Shown here one piece after another: positions 25,223 through 33,884 of a stretch of 64,000 nucleotides of DNA (its first letter is position 1; each line of letters starts with the position of its first letter). A program made the translations under genes and the position numbers. This stretch comes from MFD01275-c22 sp963705885 (GTDB lineage: Bacteria; Actinomycetota; Actinomycetes; JACCUZ01): positions 2,294,001 to 2,358,000 of the forward strand of contig OY970120.1 of assembly GCA_963705885.1 (NCBI GenBank), given 5' to 3'. The notes under the pieces were generated by a model. It was not told where the DNA came from and searched no databases. It saw only the letters and a list, made by a program, of their open reading frames with translations.

Positions 25223-25989
25223 CCCTCTCGGTCCGCGTCATCCCGTGCCTGGACGTCGACGCCGGCCGCGTCGTGAAGGGCGTCAACTTCACCGACCTGC
25301 GCGACGCGGGCGACCCCGTCGAGATGGCGCGTGTCTACGACGCCGAGGGCGCCGACGAGCTGGTGTTCCTGGACATCACCGCGTCGAGCGGGTCCCGCGA
25401 GACGACGTACGACGTGGTGCGCCGGACGGCCGAGCAGGTGTTCATCCCGCTCACGGTCGGCGGCGGGGTGCGCGCGGTCGAGGACGTGGACCGGCTGCTG
25501 CGCGCGGGGGCGGACAAGGTGGGCGTGAACACGGCAGCGGTGCGCCGGCCGGACCTCGTCGGCGAGATCTCGGCCAGGTTCGGGGCGCAGGTGCTCGTGC
25601 TGTCGGTCGACGCGCGCCGCACGACCGGTGGGGTGCGCACCACATCGGGTTTCGAGGTCACGACGCACGGCGGCCGCACCGGCACCGGCATCGACGCCGT
25701 GGACTGGTCGGCTCGGTGCGCGGACGCCGGGGCTGGAGAGATCCTGCTGAACTCCATGGACGCCGACGGCACGAAGACCGGCTACGACGTGGAGCTCATC
25801 CGGGCAGTGCGTTCGGTCGTCGACGTGCCCGTCATCGCGAGCGGCGGGGCCGGGTCGGTCGAGCACTTCGCCCCGGCCGTCGAGGCGGGGGCGGACGCGG
25901 TGCTGGCGGCGAGCGTCTTCCACTTCGGCCAGCTACGCATCGGCGCCGTCAAGGAGGCCCTGCGGGGCTCCGGCGCCACCGTCCGCTGA
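25219..25989 (+). CDS. hisF: Imidazole glycerol phosphate synthase, cyclase subunit
   Basis: TIM-barrel cyclase joining PRFAR and ammonia to give IGP and AICAR, 256 aa. The catalytic Asp residues are in IPCLDVDAGRVVKG and LLNSMDADGTKTG, and LTVGGGVR and IASGGAG are the phosphate-binding loops. It begins at a GTGA overlap with ridA and ends 6 nt from the convergent TIGR03085 gene, closing the unit. Its partner HisH is encoded upstream. Confidence 0.98.
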   Translation: MTLSVRVIPCLDVDAGRVVKGVNFTDLRDAGDPVEMARVYDAEGADELVFLDITASSGSRETTYDVVRRTAEQVFIPLTVGGGVRAVEDVDRLLRAGADKVGVNTAAVRRPDLVGEISARFGAQVLVLSVDARRTTGGVRTTSGFEVTTHGGRTGTGIDAVDWSARCADAGAGEILLNSMDADGTKTGYDVELIRAVRSVVDVPVIASGGAGSVEHFAPAVEAGADAVLAASVFHFGQLRIGAVKEALRGSGATVR

Positions 25990-25995
25990 CCGGTT

Positions 25996-26634
25996 TCAGA
26001 CGGCGAGGGAGGTCGCGGCCAGCGCCCTGCGCGCGGCCGGGTCCCCGCTGATCTCGACGCGGGCGTGGTCGCGCCGGCCGAAGCAGTAGAGCAGCAGCTC
26101 GAGCGGCTCCCCGGTGATCGTCACGACGGGTTCGCCCGCCGAGGCGGTGACGGACGAGCGGGGCGCGTCGGAGCGACGCAGCAGCACGCCCGCCTCCGTG
26201 GACCGGAACGACACGCGCGCCCGGGTGCGGACCACCGACCAGAACGCGTCCTGGACCTTGCGGGGGAGCTCGCGAGGCTCCCAGCCGGGCCGGGCCCGGC
26301 GGACGTCCTCGTGGTGCACGACGTACTCCGTCGTGTTGAGCAGCTTGTCGACACCGGGCAGCGCGAAGGGCGACAGCCGGCCGGGACCGGTGCGGACGAG
26401 CTCGACCAGGTCGTCGTACGGCCGCTCCGCGTAGTCGGCGCGCACCTTCTCGGTCCACCCGGCGAGGGCGCTCACCGCGACGCCGGGCGTGCTGTCGGGG
26501 CGCCGTTCGCGCACGACCATGTGAGCCGCCAGGGCTCGGGTGTCCCAGCCCGCGCAGAGCGTCGGCGCGTCGGGGCCGAGCTCGCTGAGCAGGTCGGCGA
26601 GGGCGAGTCGTTCGGTGCGTGCGATCGAGGGCAT
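25996..26634 (-). CDS. TIGR03085-family DinB/MDMPI-like protein
   Basis: 212-aa protein of the maleylpyruvate-isomerase/DinB-like four-helix metal-binding superfamily; this subgroup (TIGR03085) is actinobacterial and of unknown function. It starts ARTERLALADLLSELGPDAPTLCAGWDTRALAAHM, with the His of AAHM and the pair in YVVHHEDVRRA as probable metal ligands. ATG 26634 (or the GTG just before it at 26637) follows TACGAT on the minus strand by 7 nt, so it is leaderless, and it shares a promoter region with the divergent ABC gene. Confidence 0.85.
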   Translation of the reverse strand: MPSIARTERLALADLLSELGPDAPTLCAGWDTRALAAHMVVRERRPDSTPGVAVSALAGWTEKVRADYAERPYDDLVELVRTGPGRLSPFALPGVDKLLNTTEYVVHHEDVRRARPGWEPRELPRKVQDAFWSVVRTRARVSFRSTEAGVLLRRSDAPRSSVTASAGEPVVTITGEPLELLLYCFGRRDHARVEISGDPAARRALAATSLAV

Positions 26635-26641
26635 CACGACG

Positions 26642-26651
26642 ATCGTAGGGT
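26642..26651. promoter_or_regulatory. Overlapping divergent leaderless promoters
   Basis: Minus-strand TACGAT (26647-26642) serves the TIGR03085 gene and plus-strand TAGGGT (26646-26651) serves the ABC gene. The two -10 boxes overlap and both lie 6-7 nt from their start codons, so the two polymerases should exclude each other. Confidence 0.5.
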
Positions 26652-26657
26652 GACCCG

Positions 26658-28475
26658 GTGAGCGACCGCGACGACACCATGCGCCGCGGGCTCGGCCTGC
26701 TCGGCCGGGCGGTCCGCCACGAGCCCCGGATCTTCGCGATCGCGGTCGCCGGCAGCGCCGTCTACGGCGTGATGACGGTCGGTTCGGCCGTCGTGCTCGG
26801 CCGGGTCACCGACCGGGTGATCGTCCCGGCGTTCGAGGACGGCCGCACGACCACGGCCGGGCTCGTCGGGGCCGGTGCCGCGATCATCGCCGTGGCGCTG
26901 CTGAAGGCGGCCGGCATCGTCGCGCGCCGGCTCGGCGCGGGGATCATGCAGTACCGGCTGCAGGCGCGCTACCGGCGCGACGTCACGAGGCAGTACCTGC
27001 GGCTCCCGCTGTCCTGGCACCAGCGGCACCCGACGGGCCAGCTGCTGTCCAACGCCAACGCCGACGTCGAGGCGGTCTGGTTCCCGATCGCACCGCTGCC
27101 GATGGCGGTGGGCGTGATCGTGATGCTCTTCGTGGCCGGCGCCGCGCTGGTGCTCACCGACCTCGTGCTCTCGCTGATCGGGTTCCTGCTCTTCCCGGCG
27201 ATCTTCGCGCTCAACGTGGTCTACCAGCGCAGGCTCTCGCCGCTCGCCACCCGCGCGCAGCAGCTGCGCGCCGAGGTCAGCGGCGTGGCGCACGAGTCGT
27301 TCGACGGCGCGCTGGTCGTCAAGACCCTGGGTCGCGAGGTGGAGGAGACGGAGCGCTTCCGGGCGGCGGCGCACGAGCTGCGCGACGCCCAGGTGGCGGT
27401 GGGACGGGTCCGCGGGGTGTTCGACCCGGTGCTGGAGGCCCTGCCCACGTTGGGGGTCCTGGCCGTGCTGCTGGTCGGCACGGCGCGCATCGAGTCCGGC
27501 GCGATCGCGGCGGGCGACCTGGTGCAGGTCGCGTACCTCTTCACGATCCTGGCCTTCCCCGTGCGCGCCATCGGGTGGGTGCTCGGTGAGCTGCCGCGCA
27601 GCGTCGTCGGCTGGGACCGCGTCTCGCGGGTGCTCGAGGCCTCGGGCGGGCTGACGTACGGCACCGCGTCGCTGCCGACGGGGGACCCGGCCTCGCTCGA
27701 CGTCCGCGAGGTGGACTTCGCCTACGACGACGTCGACGTGCTACACGAGGTGAGCTTCACCGTCGAGGCCGGCCGGACGATCGCCCTGGTCGGCCCCACC
27801 GGGTCGGGCAAGTCGACGCTGACGACCGTGCTCGTGCGCCTCGTGGACCCGCGCAGCGGCGACGTCGTACTCGACGGCGTCGACCTGCGGTCGGTCGCCC
27901 GTGGCGGGGTCGCGGGGGCGGCCGCGGTGGTGCCGCAGCAGACGTTCCTGTTCGACGACACCGTGCGCGGCAACGTGACGCTCGGCCTCGACGTGCCCGA
28001 CGAGCAGGTACGCGCGGCGCTGCGGGTCGCGCAGGCCGACCGGTTCGTGGACGCCCTTCCCGCCGGTCTCGACACCCGCATCGGCGAACGCGGCATGACG
28101 CTGTCGGGGGGTCAGCGCCAGCGTCTCGCCCTGGCCCGCGCCGTCGTGCGGTCGCCGCGGCTGCTGGTGATGGACGACGCGACGTCGTCGGTCGACCCGA
28201 GGGTCGAGGCCGCGATCCTGGCGGGACTGCGGGAGGCGCCGGGCGGGTCCTCGCCGGCCCCGACGGTCGTGGTCGTCGCCTACCGGAAGGCGACGATCGC
28301 GCTGGCGGACGAGGTCGTCTACGTCGAGCACGGGCGGGTGGTCGACCGGGGGCCGCACGCCGAGCTGCTGGGCCGGTGCGAGGGCTACCGCCGGCTCATC
28401 ACCGCCTACGAGCGCGAGGAGGCCGAGCGGGCCGCCATCGCCGCCGACGAGGAGAGCTCGGACTCCGTCGCGTGA
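26658..28475 (+). CDS. ABC exporter half-transporter with degenerate ATP site (half 1)
   Basis: 605-aa fusion of six membrane helices (about 25-310) and an ATPase domain (about 345-580). Walker A GPTGSGKST and the signature LSGGQ are intact. Walker B reads LLVMDDATSSVD, with Asp where the catalytic Glu belongs, and the H-loop reads VVAYRKAT, with Tyr where His belongs. This is the pattern of the non-catalytic half of heterodimeric exporters (TM287/288 type). The other half at 31484-33268 has the complementary set, so I infer one heterodimer, probably exporting a lipid, drug or peptide. Confidence 0.93.
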   Translation: MSDRDDTMRRGLGLLGRAVRHEPRIFAIAVAGSAVYGVMTVGSAVVLGRVTDRVIVPAFEDGRTTTAGLVGAGAAIIAVALLKAAGIVARRLGAGIMQYRLQARYRRDVTRQYLRLPLSWHQRHPTGQLLSNANADVEAVWFPIAPLPMAVGVIVMLFVAGAALVLTDLVLSLIGFLLFPAIFALNVVYQRRLSPLATRAQQLRAEVSGVAHESFDGALVVKTLGREVEETERFRAAAHELRDAQVAVGRVRGVFDPVLEALPTLGVLAVLLVGTARIESGAIAAGDLVQVAYLFTILAFPVRAIGWVLGELPRSVVGWDRVSRVLEASGGLTYGTASLPTGDPASLDVREVDFAYDDVDVLHEVSFTVEAGRTIALVGPTGSGKSTLTTVLVRLVDPRSGDVVLDGVDLRSVARGGVAGAAAVVPQQTFLFDDTVRGNVTLGLDVPDEQVRAALRVAQADRFVDALPAGLDTRIGERGMTLSGGQRQRLALARAVVRSPRLLVMDDATSSVDPRVEAAILAGLREAPGGSSPAPTVVVVAYRKATIALADEVVYVEHGRVVDRGPHAELLGRCEGYRRLITAYEREEAERAAIAADEESSDSVA

Positions 28476-28560
28476 CCTCGACGGTCGCCCCCGGTCACGG
28501 AGGCGTCGGCCCGCCGGGTGGCCTGTGGACGAGGCTTGCGGGCCGGGTCATCCGGCTGGT

Positions 28561-28566
28561 TAGGAT
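28561..28566 (+). promoter_or_regulatory. -10 element (TAGGAT) of the decayed lipoprotein
   Basis: TAGGAT ends 8 nt before the ATG at 28575, like the other leaderless promoters here, so the promoter survives although the gene is broken. Confidence 0.4.
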
Positions 28567-28574
28567 CACCCGTC

Positions 28575-29119
28575 ATGGGGGCGCCGACGGGGACGTTTCG
28601 CCGGTTCGGCCTGTCCGTGGTCCTGGCGCTGGTGCTGGTGAGCGGGTGCTCGGACGATCCGGTCGAGGGCGCCAAGGTGCCGCCGAGGGCGACCCCGACC
28701 ACGACCTCCGCGTCACCGACTCCCGACACCCCCGAAAAGCAGATCAAGGCGACGATGGCGGCGTACTTCGCCGAGCGAACGCTGCGTTCCGAGACGGGCG
28801 ATATCGACGCGTCTTCGCGCCTTCAGTACGAAGGGCTGTCCATGCCGCGAGGCTCGCGCAAGAGTGATCAGACAGGTGGATTGCAGGCGGTCAGGTACGA
28901 GATCCGCCGAGTACGACGATCGTGTCGATCCGCGTGCACGACGTCGAGGCGCGAGAGCGGTCTGCGGAGGTCGTGGCACAAGGTGCCGCCATACAAGCGT
29001 GCTCGACGCTGACGGCGAGGTAATCGAGGACTCCGATGGCGGCAGGCTGCCACACCGACTTCTCGCTCGTCGAGAGCGGGCGACGTTGGATCATCGGCAA
29101 CGCGCTAAACCTGGAGTGA
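28575..29119 (+). pseudogene. Frameshifted lipoprotein with NTF2/SnoaL-like or DUF6318-like domain
   Basis: The gene starts intact: ATG, signal peptide, lipobox VSGC, and a Thr/Pro-rich linker, then KATMAAYFAER...ETGDID, which resembles the opening of SnoaL/DUF6318-type lipoproteins. From about 28820 the frame changes repeatedly. Recognisable pieces of one domain lie in different frames: TKGCPCREAR, TYEIRRVR, TIVSIRVHDVEARERSAEVV, KVPPYK, VLDADGEVIEDSDGG, and HTDFSLVESG...WIIGNALNLE with a stop at 29117. I count about six frame changes in 300 nt. The first frame alone would end at 29012. This is either a decayed gene or poor base quality. Confidence 0.7.
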
Positions 29120-29121
29120 TC

Positions 29122-29994
29122 ATGCTGCGCGGCGTCTGATGCTTGCTCATCGCGCCGTTGCTGGCTCGCTCCGGCATCGACGCTCGGCCGACTGCCGGAC
29201 GACACCCTTGCGCGTGGCTGCGATGCGAAACTGGCGAGACGCCAACCACGGGTGGGGATCAGGAGAACGGGTCCGTGGTCACCAAGGGTGTGCAGTTCCC
29301 GGGCGTCTCGGCGGACAGTGCGTTGGGACAGGCGACGGCGGAGAACGCCGAGTGCGACGGGTGTGAGTGGACGATCTCGCCGGCGTGCATGGTCAACGGC
29401 CCGACCGACGACGCGCTGTGCCTGGGCGCGGTGAGCACCTGTGCCGATCCGGCGGCGATCCGGTACCGGGTGTACTTCCGGCCGAGCGCGAGGGCACCGT
29501 GGCAGCTGGTCGACACGATCTGCCTGGGTCCGGGGGAGCGGCCGACCTCGGTGGCCGATGTGGGGGAGAAGGTCCGCGAGCTGGTCGTGACCTACCTGCC
29601 CGACGCGGAGCCCTCGTTCCAGCCGGCGCAGGGCGGTGTGGTCAACCTGCCGACCCTCTTCGCGGCGGGGGAACCGCGGGAGATCCGGACCCGGCCGTTC
29701 GACGTGCTGGGGTTCCAGGTGGTGGTCACGGCCACGGCCCGCTGGGAGTGGCGGTTCGACGAGGCGGTGACCAAGTGGTTCAGCGAGCCCGGTGGGGCCT
29801 ACCCGGACGACTCGGTGTCCTGGACGTACGGCGGGCCGGGGGAGCGGGAGGTGAGCGTGACGACGTTCTGGAAGGCGTCGTTCACCGTGGACGGGGAGGG
29901 GCCGTTCGCGGTCCCCGGCCCGGAGATCAGCAAGACGGCCGGGCCGCTGGCGGTGCCGGTGCGGGAGGCGCGCTCGGTGCTCGTCGGCGGCTGA
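29122..29994 (+). CDS. Cys-rich secreted protein of unknown function, stop codon in signal peptide
   Basis: Family not recognised, but the mature part is orderly: a Cys-rich stretch (CDGCEW, SPACMV, CLGAV, CADPA, ICLG), then beta-rich domains containing TARWEWRFDE and SWTYGGPGEREVSVTTFWKASFTV, a PKD-like pattern. The natural ATG at 29122 (2 nt after the lipoprotein stop) reads M-L-R-G-V-stop-C-L-L-I-A-P-L-L-A: a TGA interrupts an otherwise good signal peptide. Without readthrough, translation could only restart at TTG 29143 (283 aa), which removes the basic N-terminus. It is encoded just before, and convergent with, an EspI-like ATPase. Function unknown. Confidence 0.6.
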
Positions 29995-29995
29995 G

Positions 29996-30011
29996 CCCGC
30001 CGCGCGGCGGG
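29996..30011. terminator. 16-nt GC palindrome between convergent genes
   Basis: CCCGCCGC followed by its exact complement GCGGCGGG lies between the stop of the Cys-rich protein (29994) and the end of the EspI-like gene (30023), followed by a short T-containing tract. It probably stops transcription from both sides. Confidence 0.5.
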
Positions 30012-30022
30012 ACCCGTCTTGG

Positions 30023-31426
30023 TCAGCTGGACCGGGAGGCGAGCGCGAAGCCCTCCCCGACGACCGCCGCGAGCTCCTGGTAGGCCTCCAGGGTCTCCTC
30101 GTCCAGCTCGTCGAGGTCCAGTGCGCTGCCGGCCTCGAGGTGCGGGTCGTACGGGATGGTGACGACGGCGCGGCAGCGTGAGGCGAAGTGGTCCTCCAGC
30201 TGCAGGACGTCGACGATGCCCCCGCCCGGCCGGACCGAGGAGATGACCACGACGGCGTTGCGTGCCAGGTCGTCGAGGCCGTGCGCCTCGAGCCAGTCCA
30301 GGGTGGCGCTCGCGCTGCGGGCGCCGTCCAGCGACGCGGAGCTCACCACGACCAGCGAGCTCGCGAGCCCCAGGACGCCGCGCATGGCGTCGTGCAGCAG
30401 GCCGGTGCCGCAGTCGGTGAGCACCAGGTTGTAGAAGCGCTCGAGGGTGTCGAGGGTGTCGATGTAGTCCTGCTCGCTCAGCGCGGACGACGCCCCCGGG
30501 TCGGAGTCGGAGGCGAGCACCTCGAGCCGCGTGGGCGACTGCGAGGTGAAGGCGCGGACGTCGCCGTAGCGGGTGACGCGTTCGCGGGCCTCGAGCAGAT
30601 GGCGGATCGTCGCGCCGGACTCGCGGGTGATGCGCTCGCTGAGCGTTCCGCGGTCGGGGTTCGCGTCCACCGCGATGACCCGGTCGCCGCGCAGGTTCGC
30701 GAACATCGAGCCCAGCGCGGCCGTCGTCGTCGTCTTGCCGACGCCACCCTTGAGGCTGATGACGGCCACGCGGTGCGACCCGCGGACGGGGGTGCGGGCC
30801 CGCGCGAGGAGGTCCGCGCGGCGCCGGTCCTCGGGGGACAGCCCGAGGTTGACCTTGCCGCCCGTGAGGGTGAGGACGTGCTTGCGCCACCCGGACTGCG
30901 GCCGGGCGCGGCGCGTGCGCAGCACGCTGGCGGCGGTGAGCGACTCGGCATCCGCCCGGCTGGACGCTGCGGGCACCGGGGGGATGTTCCACTCCTCGGG
31001 CGGTTCCGGCGCCGAGTGCTCGACGTAGGACCCCATGGGGGCGGCGTGCCGCGAGTTGGCAGGTTCCGGCGGCGGCGGCAGGTCCGCGACCGGGGCCTCG
31101 TGGTCGTACGACATGGCGTCGCCTCCCGGCAGCGCGTCCTCGCTCGGGGAGGCGAGCGGCGGAGGGGTCACCGTGGGCAGCGGCGCCGTCAGGTCCACCA
31201 CGACCGACTCGGTGCCCGACCCGAGGTCGAACGTCGGGATGCTCTGGGTGCTCGACAGGTCGTCGTAGTCGCCGGGGTCGTCGCCGGGATCCTCACCCAC
31301 GTCGTCGCGGGCATCGTCGGACAGCCATGCCGGGTCCGGCGCGTCGGGCCAGCTGTCGTCGGCACCGGTGACCGCATCGGAGTACAGGCCGTTGCCGTGC
31401 CCGGTCGTCTCGTCGTATCGAGCCAT
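30023..31426 (-). CDS. EspI/MinD-like ATPase of the type VII secretion-associated group
   Basis: 467 aa. An acidic, Pro-rich disordered N-terminus (1-165) precedes SGWRKHVLTLTGGKVNLG, a segment typical of EspI-like proteins, and a MinD/ParA ATPase domain (about 210-455). The P-loop is the deviant Walker A SLKGGVGKTTT. AVDANPDRGTL is switch I, and LTDCGTG is the Walker B region. Characterised EspI regulates or energises ESX secretion; no EccB/C/D/E, WXG100 or mycosin gene is in the window, so the link to secretion is by family only. Start ATG follows a leaderless TACGCT promoter. It is intact although its two neighbours are damaged. Confidence 0.8.
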   Translation of the reverse strand: MARYDETTGHGNGLYSDAVTGADDSWPDAPDPAWLSDDARDDVGEDPGDDPGDYDDLSSTQSIPTFDLGSGTESVVVDLTAPLPTVTPPPLASPSEDALPGGDAMSYDHEAPVADLPPPPEPANSRHAAPMGSYVEHSAPEPPEEWNIPPVPAASSRADAESLTAASVLRTRRARPQSGWRKHVLTLTGGKVNLGLSPEDRRRADLLARARTPVRGSHRVAVISLKGGVGKTTTTAALGSMFANLRGDRVIAVDANPDRGTLSERITRESGATIRHLLEARERVTRYGDVRAFTSQSPTRLEVLASDSDPGASSALSEQDYIDTLDTLERFYNLVLTDCGTGLLHDAMRGVLGLASSLVVVSSASLDGARSASATLDWLEAHGLDDLARNAVVVISSVRPGGGIVDVLQLEDHFASRCRAVVTIPYDPHLEAGSALDLDELDEETLEAYQELAAVVGEGFALASRSS

Positions 31427-31432
31427 CCGACC

Positions 31433-31438
31433 AGCGTA
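31433..31438 (-). promoter_or_regulatory. -10 element (TACGCT), leaderless promoter of the EspI-like gene
   Basis: TACGCT on the minus strand ends 6 nt before the ATG at 31426, 58 nt from the divergent ABC start. Confidence 0.5.
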
Positions 31439-31483
31439 GCGACCGAATAGTCAGGATCTGTCCATGAGGCAGCATGTGCGGCG

Positions 31484-33268
31484 ATGACCACCATCTCCGA
31501 CACGCGTCGCGACGCGTCCGGGGCGTGGGCCACCATGCGTCGCGGACTGGCCCTCTCGCCCGAGTTCCGCACCGGTCTCCCGGTCACGTTGCTGCTCGCG
31601 CTGGTCGCCACCGTCGGCCGGGTGCTGGTGCCGGTCGCGGTCCAGCAGACCGTCGACGAGGGCCTTCTCGGACCGGGTGGCACCGACAGCGGACGCGTGC
31701 GTGCCGCCGTGCTGCTGGCCGCGGTCGCGACCCTGGTCACGGCCGTGGCCGCCTACCGGCTCAACGTGCGCCTGTTCCGTACGACGGAGAGCGGTCTGGC
31801 CACCCTGCGGGTTCGTGCCTTCCGCCACGTGCACGACCTGTCGGTGCTCACCCAGAACGCGGAGCGGCGGGGGTCGCTCGTCTCCCGGGTGACCAGCGAC
31901 GTCGACACGATCTCGACGTTCATGCAGTGGGGCGGGCTGCTGATGATCGTGAGCATGGGTCAGCTCGTCGTGGCCACCGTGCTCATGGCCTTCTACTCGT
32001 GGCAGCTCACGGTCCTCGTCTGGGTCTGCTTCCTGCCGCTGTTCCTGCTGATGCGGTCCTTCCAGCGACGGGTGTCGGCTGCGTACGGCCTCGTGCGGGA
32101 ACGCGTCGGCGACCTGCTGGGCGCGGTGTCCGAGTCGGTCGTCGGCGCGTCGACGGTCCGGGCCTACGCGATCGAGGAGCGCACCGGGGCCCGCATCGAC
32201 GGTGCGATCGAGCGGCACCGGGCCACCGCGACGCGGGCACAGGGTCTCGTGGCGCTGACGTTCTCGACCGGTGAGGTCGTGGCCGGCGTCGCCAACGCGG
32301 CCGTGGTCGTCGTCGGGGTCCTGCTCGGCGTGGACGGCGACATCACGCTCGGGGAGCTGCTGGCGTTCCTGTTCCTCGTGACGCTGTTCGTCGGGCCCGT
32401 CCAGATCGGGACCGAGGTGCTCAGCGAGGCGCAGAACGCGATCGCCGGGTGGCGCCGCGTCCTCGGCGTCCTCGACACGCCGGCTGACGTCTCCGACCCG
32501 GGTGCGTCCGGCCTGACGCTGCCCCGCGGCCCGATCGACGTGCGGTTCGAGCACGTGTCCTTCGCCTACCCCGGCGGGCCCACGGTGCTCTCGGACGTCG
32601 ACCTGGCGCTGGCCCCCAGGTCGCGGGTCGCTGTCGTGGGCGAGACCGGGTCCGGCAAGACCACGTTCGCCAAGCTGCTGACCCGGCTCATGGACCCCGC
32701 CGAGGGACGGGTGCTGGTCGACGGGGTGGACCTGCGGGAGCTCACGTTCGCGTCGCTGCGGGAACGGGTGGTGATGGTTCCCCAGGACGGCTTCCTGTTC
32801 GAGGCGAGCGTCGCCGACAACGTGCGCTACGGACGCCCGTCGGCGAGCGACGCCGACATCGAGCTGGCGTTGACCGAGCTGGGCCTGGTCGAGTGGCTCG
32901 ACGGGCTGCCGCACCGTCTCGCGACGGACGTCGGGCAGCGCGGCGAGCAGCTCTCGGCGGGGGAGCGACAGCTCGTCGCCCTCGCCCGGGCCTACCTCGC
33001 CGATCCTGACCTGCTGGTCCTGGACGAGGCGACCAGCTCCGTCGACCCGGGGACGGAGGTCCGGATCGCGCGGGCCCTGGAGGGCTTGACCCGCGGCAGG
33101 ACGGCGCTCACGATCGCGCACCGGCTGTCCACGGCCGAGGCGGCCGACGACGTGATCGTGTTCGACGCGGGCCGGGTCGTCGAGCGCGGGCGCCACGCCG
33201 ACCTCCTCGCGATCGACGGGGTCTACGCGCGGCTGCACGCGTCGTGGTCGGCGCAGCAGCGGACGTGA
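31484..33268 (+). CDS. ABC exporter half-transporter with intact ATP site (half 2)
   Basis: 594-aa half-transporter: six membrane helices (about 25-300) and an ATPase domain (about 345-575). Walker A GETGSGKTT, Walker B LLVLDEATSS with catalytic Glu, and H-loop IAHRLST are all consensus, but the signature is LSAGE instead of LSGGQ. In a heterodimer the degenerate site pairs the faulty Walker B/H-loop of one half with the faulty signature of the other, and that is exactly the complement of half 1 (26658-28475). In many relatives such halves are adjacent; here a 3-kb block separates them. Confidence 0.93.
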   Translation: MTTISDTRRDASGAWATMRRGLALSPEFRTGLPVTLLLALVATVGRVLVPVAVQQTVDEGLLGPGGTDSGRVRAAVLLAAVATLVTAVAAYRLNVRLFRTTESGLATLRVRAFRHVHDLSVLTQNAERRGSLVSRVTSDVDTISTFMQWGGLLMIVSMGQLVVATVLMAFYSWQLTVLVWVCFLPLFLLMRSFQRRVSAAYGLVRERVGDLLGAVSESVVGASTVRAYAIEERTGARIDGAIERHRATATRAQGLVALTFSTGEVVAGVANAAVVVVGVLLGVDGDITLGELLAFLFLVTLFVGPVQIGTEVLSEAQNAIAGWRRVLGVLDTPADVSDPGASGLTLPRGPIDVRFEHVSFAYPGGPTVLSDVDLALAPRSRVAVVGETGSGKTTFAKLLTRLMDPAEGRVLVDGVDLRELTFASLRERVVMVPQDGFLFEASVADNVRYGRPSASDADIELALTELGLVEWLDGLPHRLATDVGQRGEQLSAGERQLVALARAYLADPDLLVLDEATSSVDPGTEVRIARALEGLTRGRTALTIAHRLSTAEAADDVIVFDAGRVVERGRHADLLAIDGVYARLHASWSAQQRT

Positions 33269-33276
33269 ACTCCGGG

Positions 33277-33282
33277 CAGAAT
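33277..33282 (+). promoter_or_regulatory. -10 element (CAGAAT), leaderless promoter of hisI
   Basis: CAGAAT ends 7 nt before the ATG at 33290; no Shine-Dalgarno is present. Confidence 0.4.
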
Positions 33283-33289
33283 CGCCGGC

Positions 33290-33649
33290 ATGTCGTCCCT
33301 GGACCCTGAGATCGCCGGCCGGCTCAAGCGCGACGCCGACGGCCTGGTGGCCGCCGTCGTGCAGCAGCAGGGCACCGGCGAGGTGCTGATGCTGGGCTGG
33401 ATGGACGACGAGGCGCTGCACCGGACGCTGACGACGGGGCGTACGACGTTCTGGAGCCGCAGCCGCGGTGAGTACTGGCGCAAGGGCGACACCTCCGGCC
33501 ATGTCCAGCACGTCCGCTCGGTCCGCCTCGACTGCGACGGGGACGCGCTGCTCGTCACCGTCGAGCAGGTGGGCGCCGCCTGCCACACCGGCGCCCGGAC
33601 CTGCTTCGACGACGGGACGCTGCCGGTCGCGCCGGCGAGCGAGCGCTGA
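33290..33649 (+). CDS. hisI: Phosphoribosyl-AMP cyclohydrolase
   Basis: Zinc/magnesium enzyme opening the adenine ring of PR-AMP (third step of histidine synthesis), 119 aa, single-domain form without the HisE part. The signatures MLGWMDDEAL, WSRSRGEYWRKGDTSGH, the Asp/Cys cluster LDCDGDAL and the cysteines of AACHTGARTC are complete. It lies away from the main his genes, after ABC half 2 and before trpE. hisE is not in the window. Confidence 0.97.
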   Translation: MSSLDPEIAGRLKRDADGLVAAVVQQQGTGEVLMLGWMDDEALHRTLTTGRTTFWSRSRGEYWRKGDTSGHVQHVRSVRLDCDGDALLVTVEQVGAACHTGARTCFDDGTLPVAPASER

Positions 33650-33884
33650 CGTTGCGGCCAGCCGACTGCCGGGGAGGTGGCAGCGTCGTGGGTACGGCGG
33701 GCGCGCCGGTCGGCGACCTGTCGCAGCGCGAGCTCGCCGCGCGGGCGGGCGTCGCCGTGAGGGTCTGGCACCTCTCGCCGCGGCAACGCCCGCGGCACAC
33801 CTTCGACCTCTCCCGGGACCGCCGCGACACCCGGCGGAGCCGCCGCACGTCGCGACCGGGCCAGGTGCAGCCGACCCGACCCAG

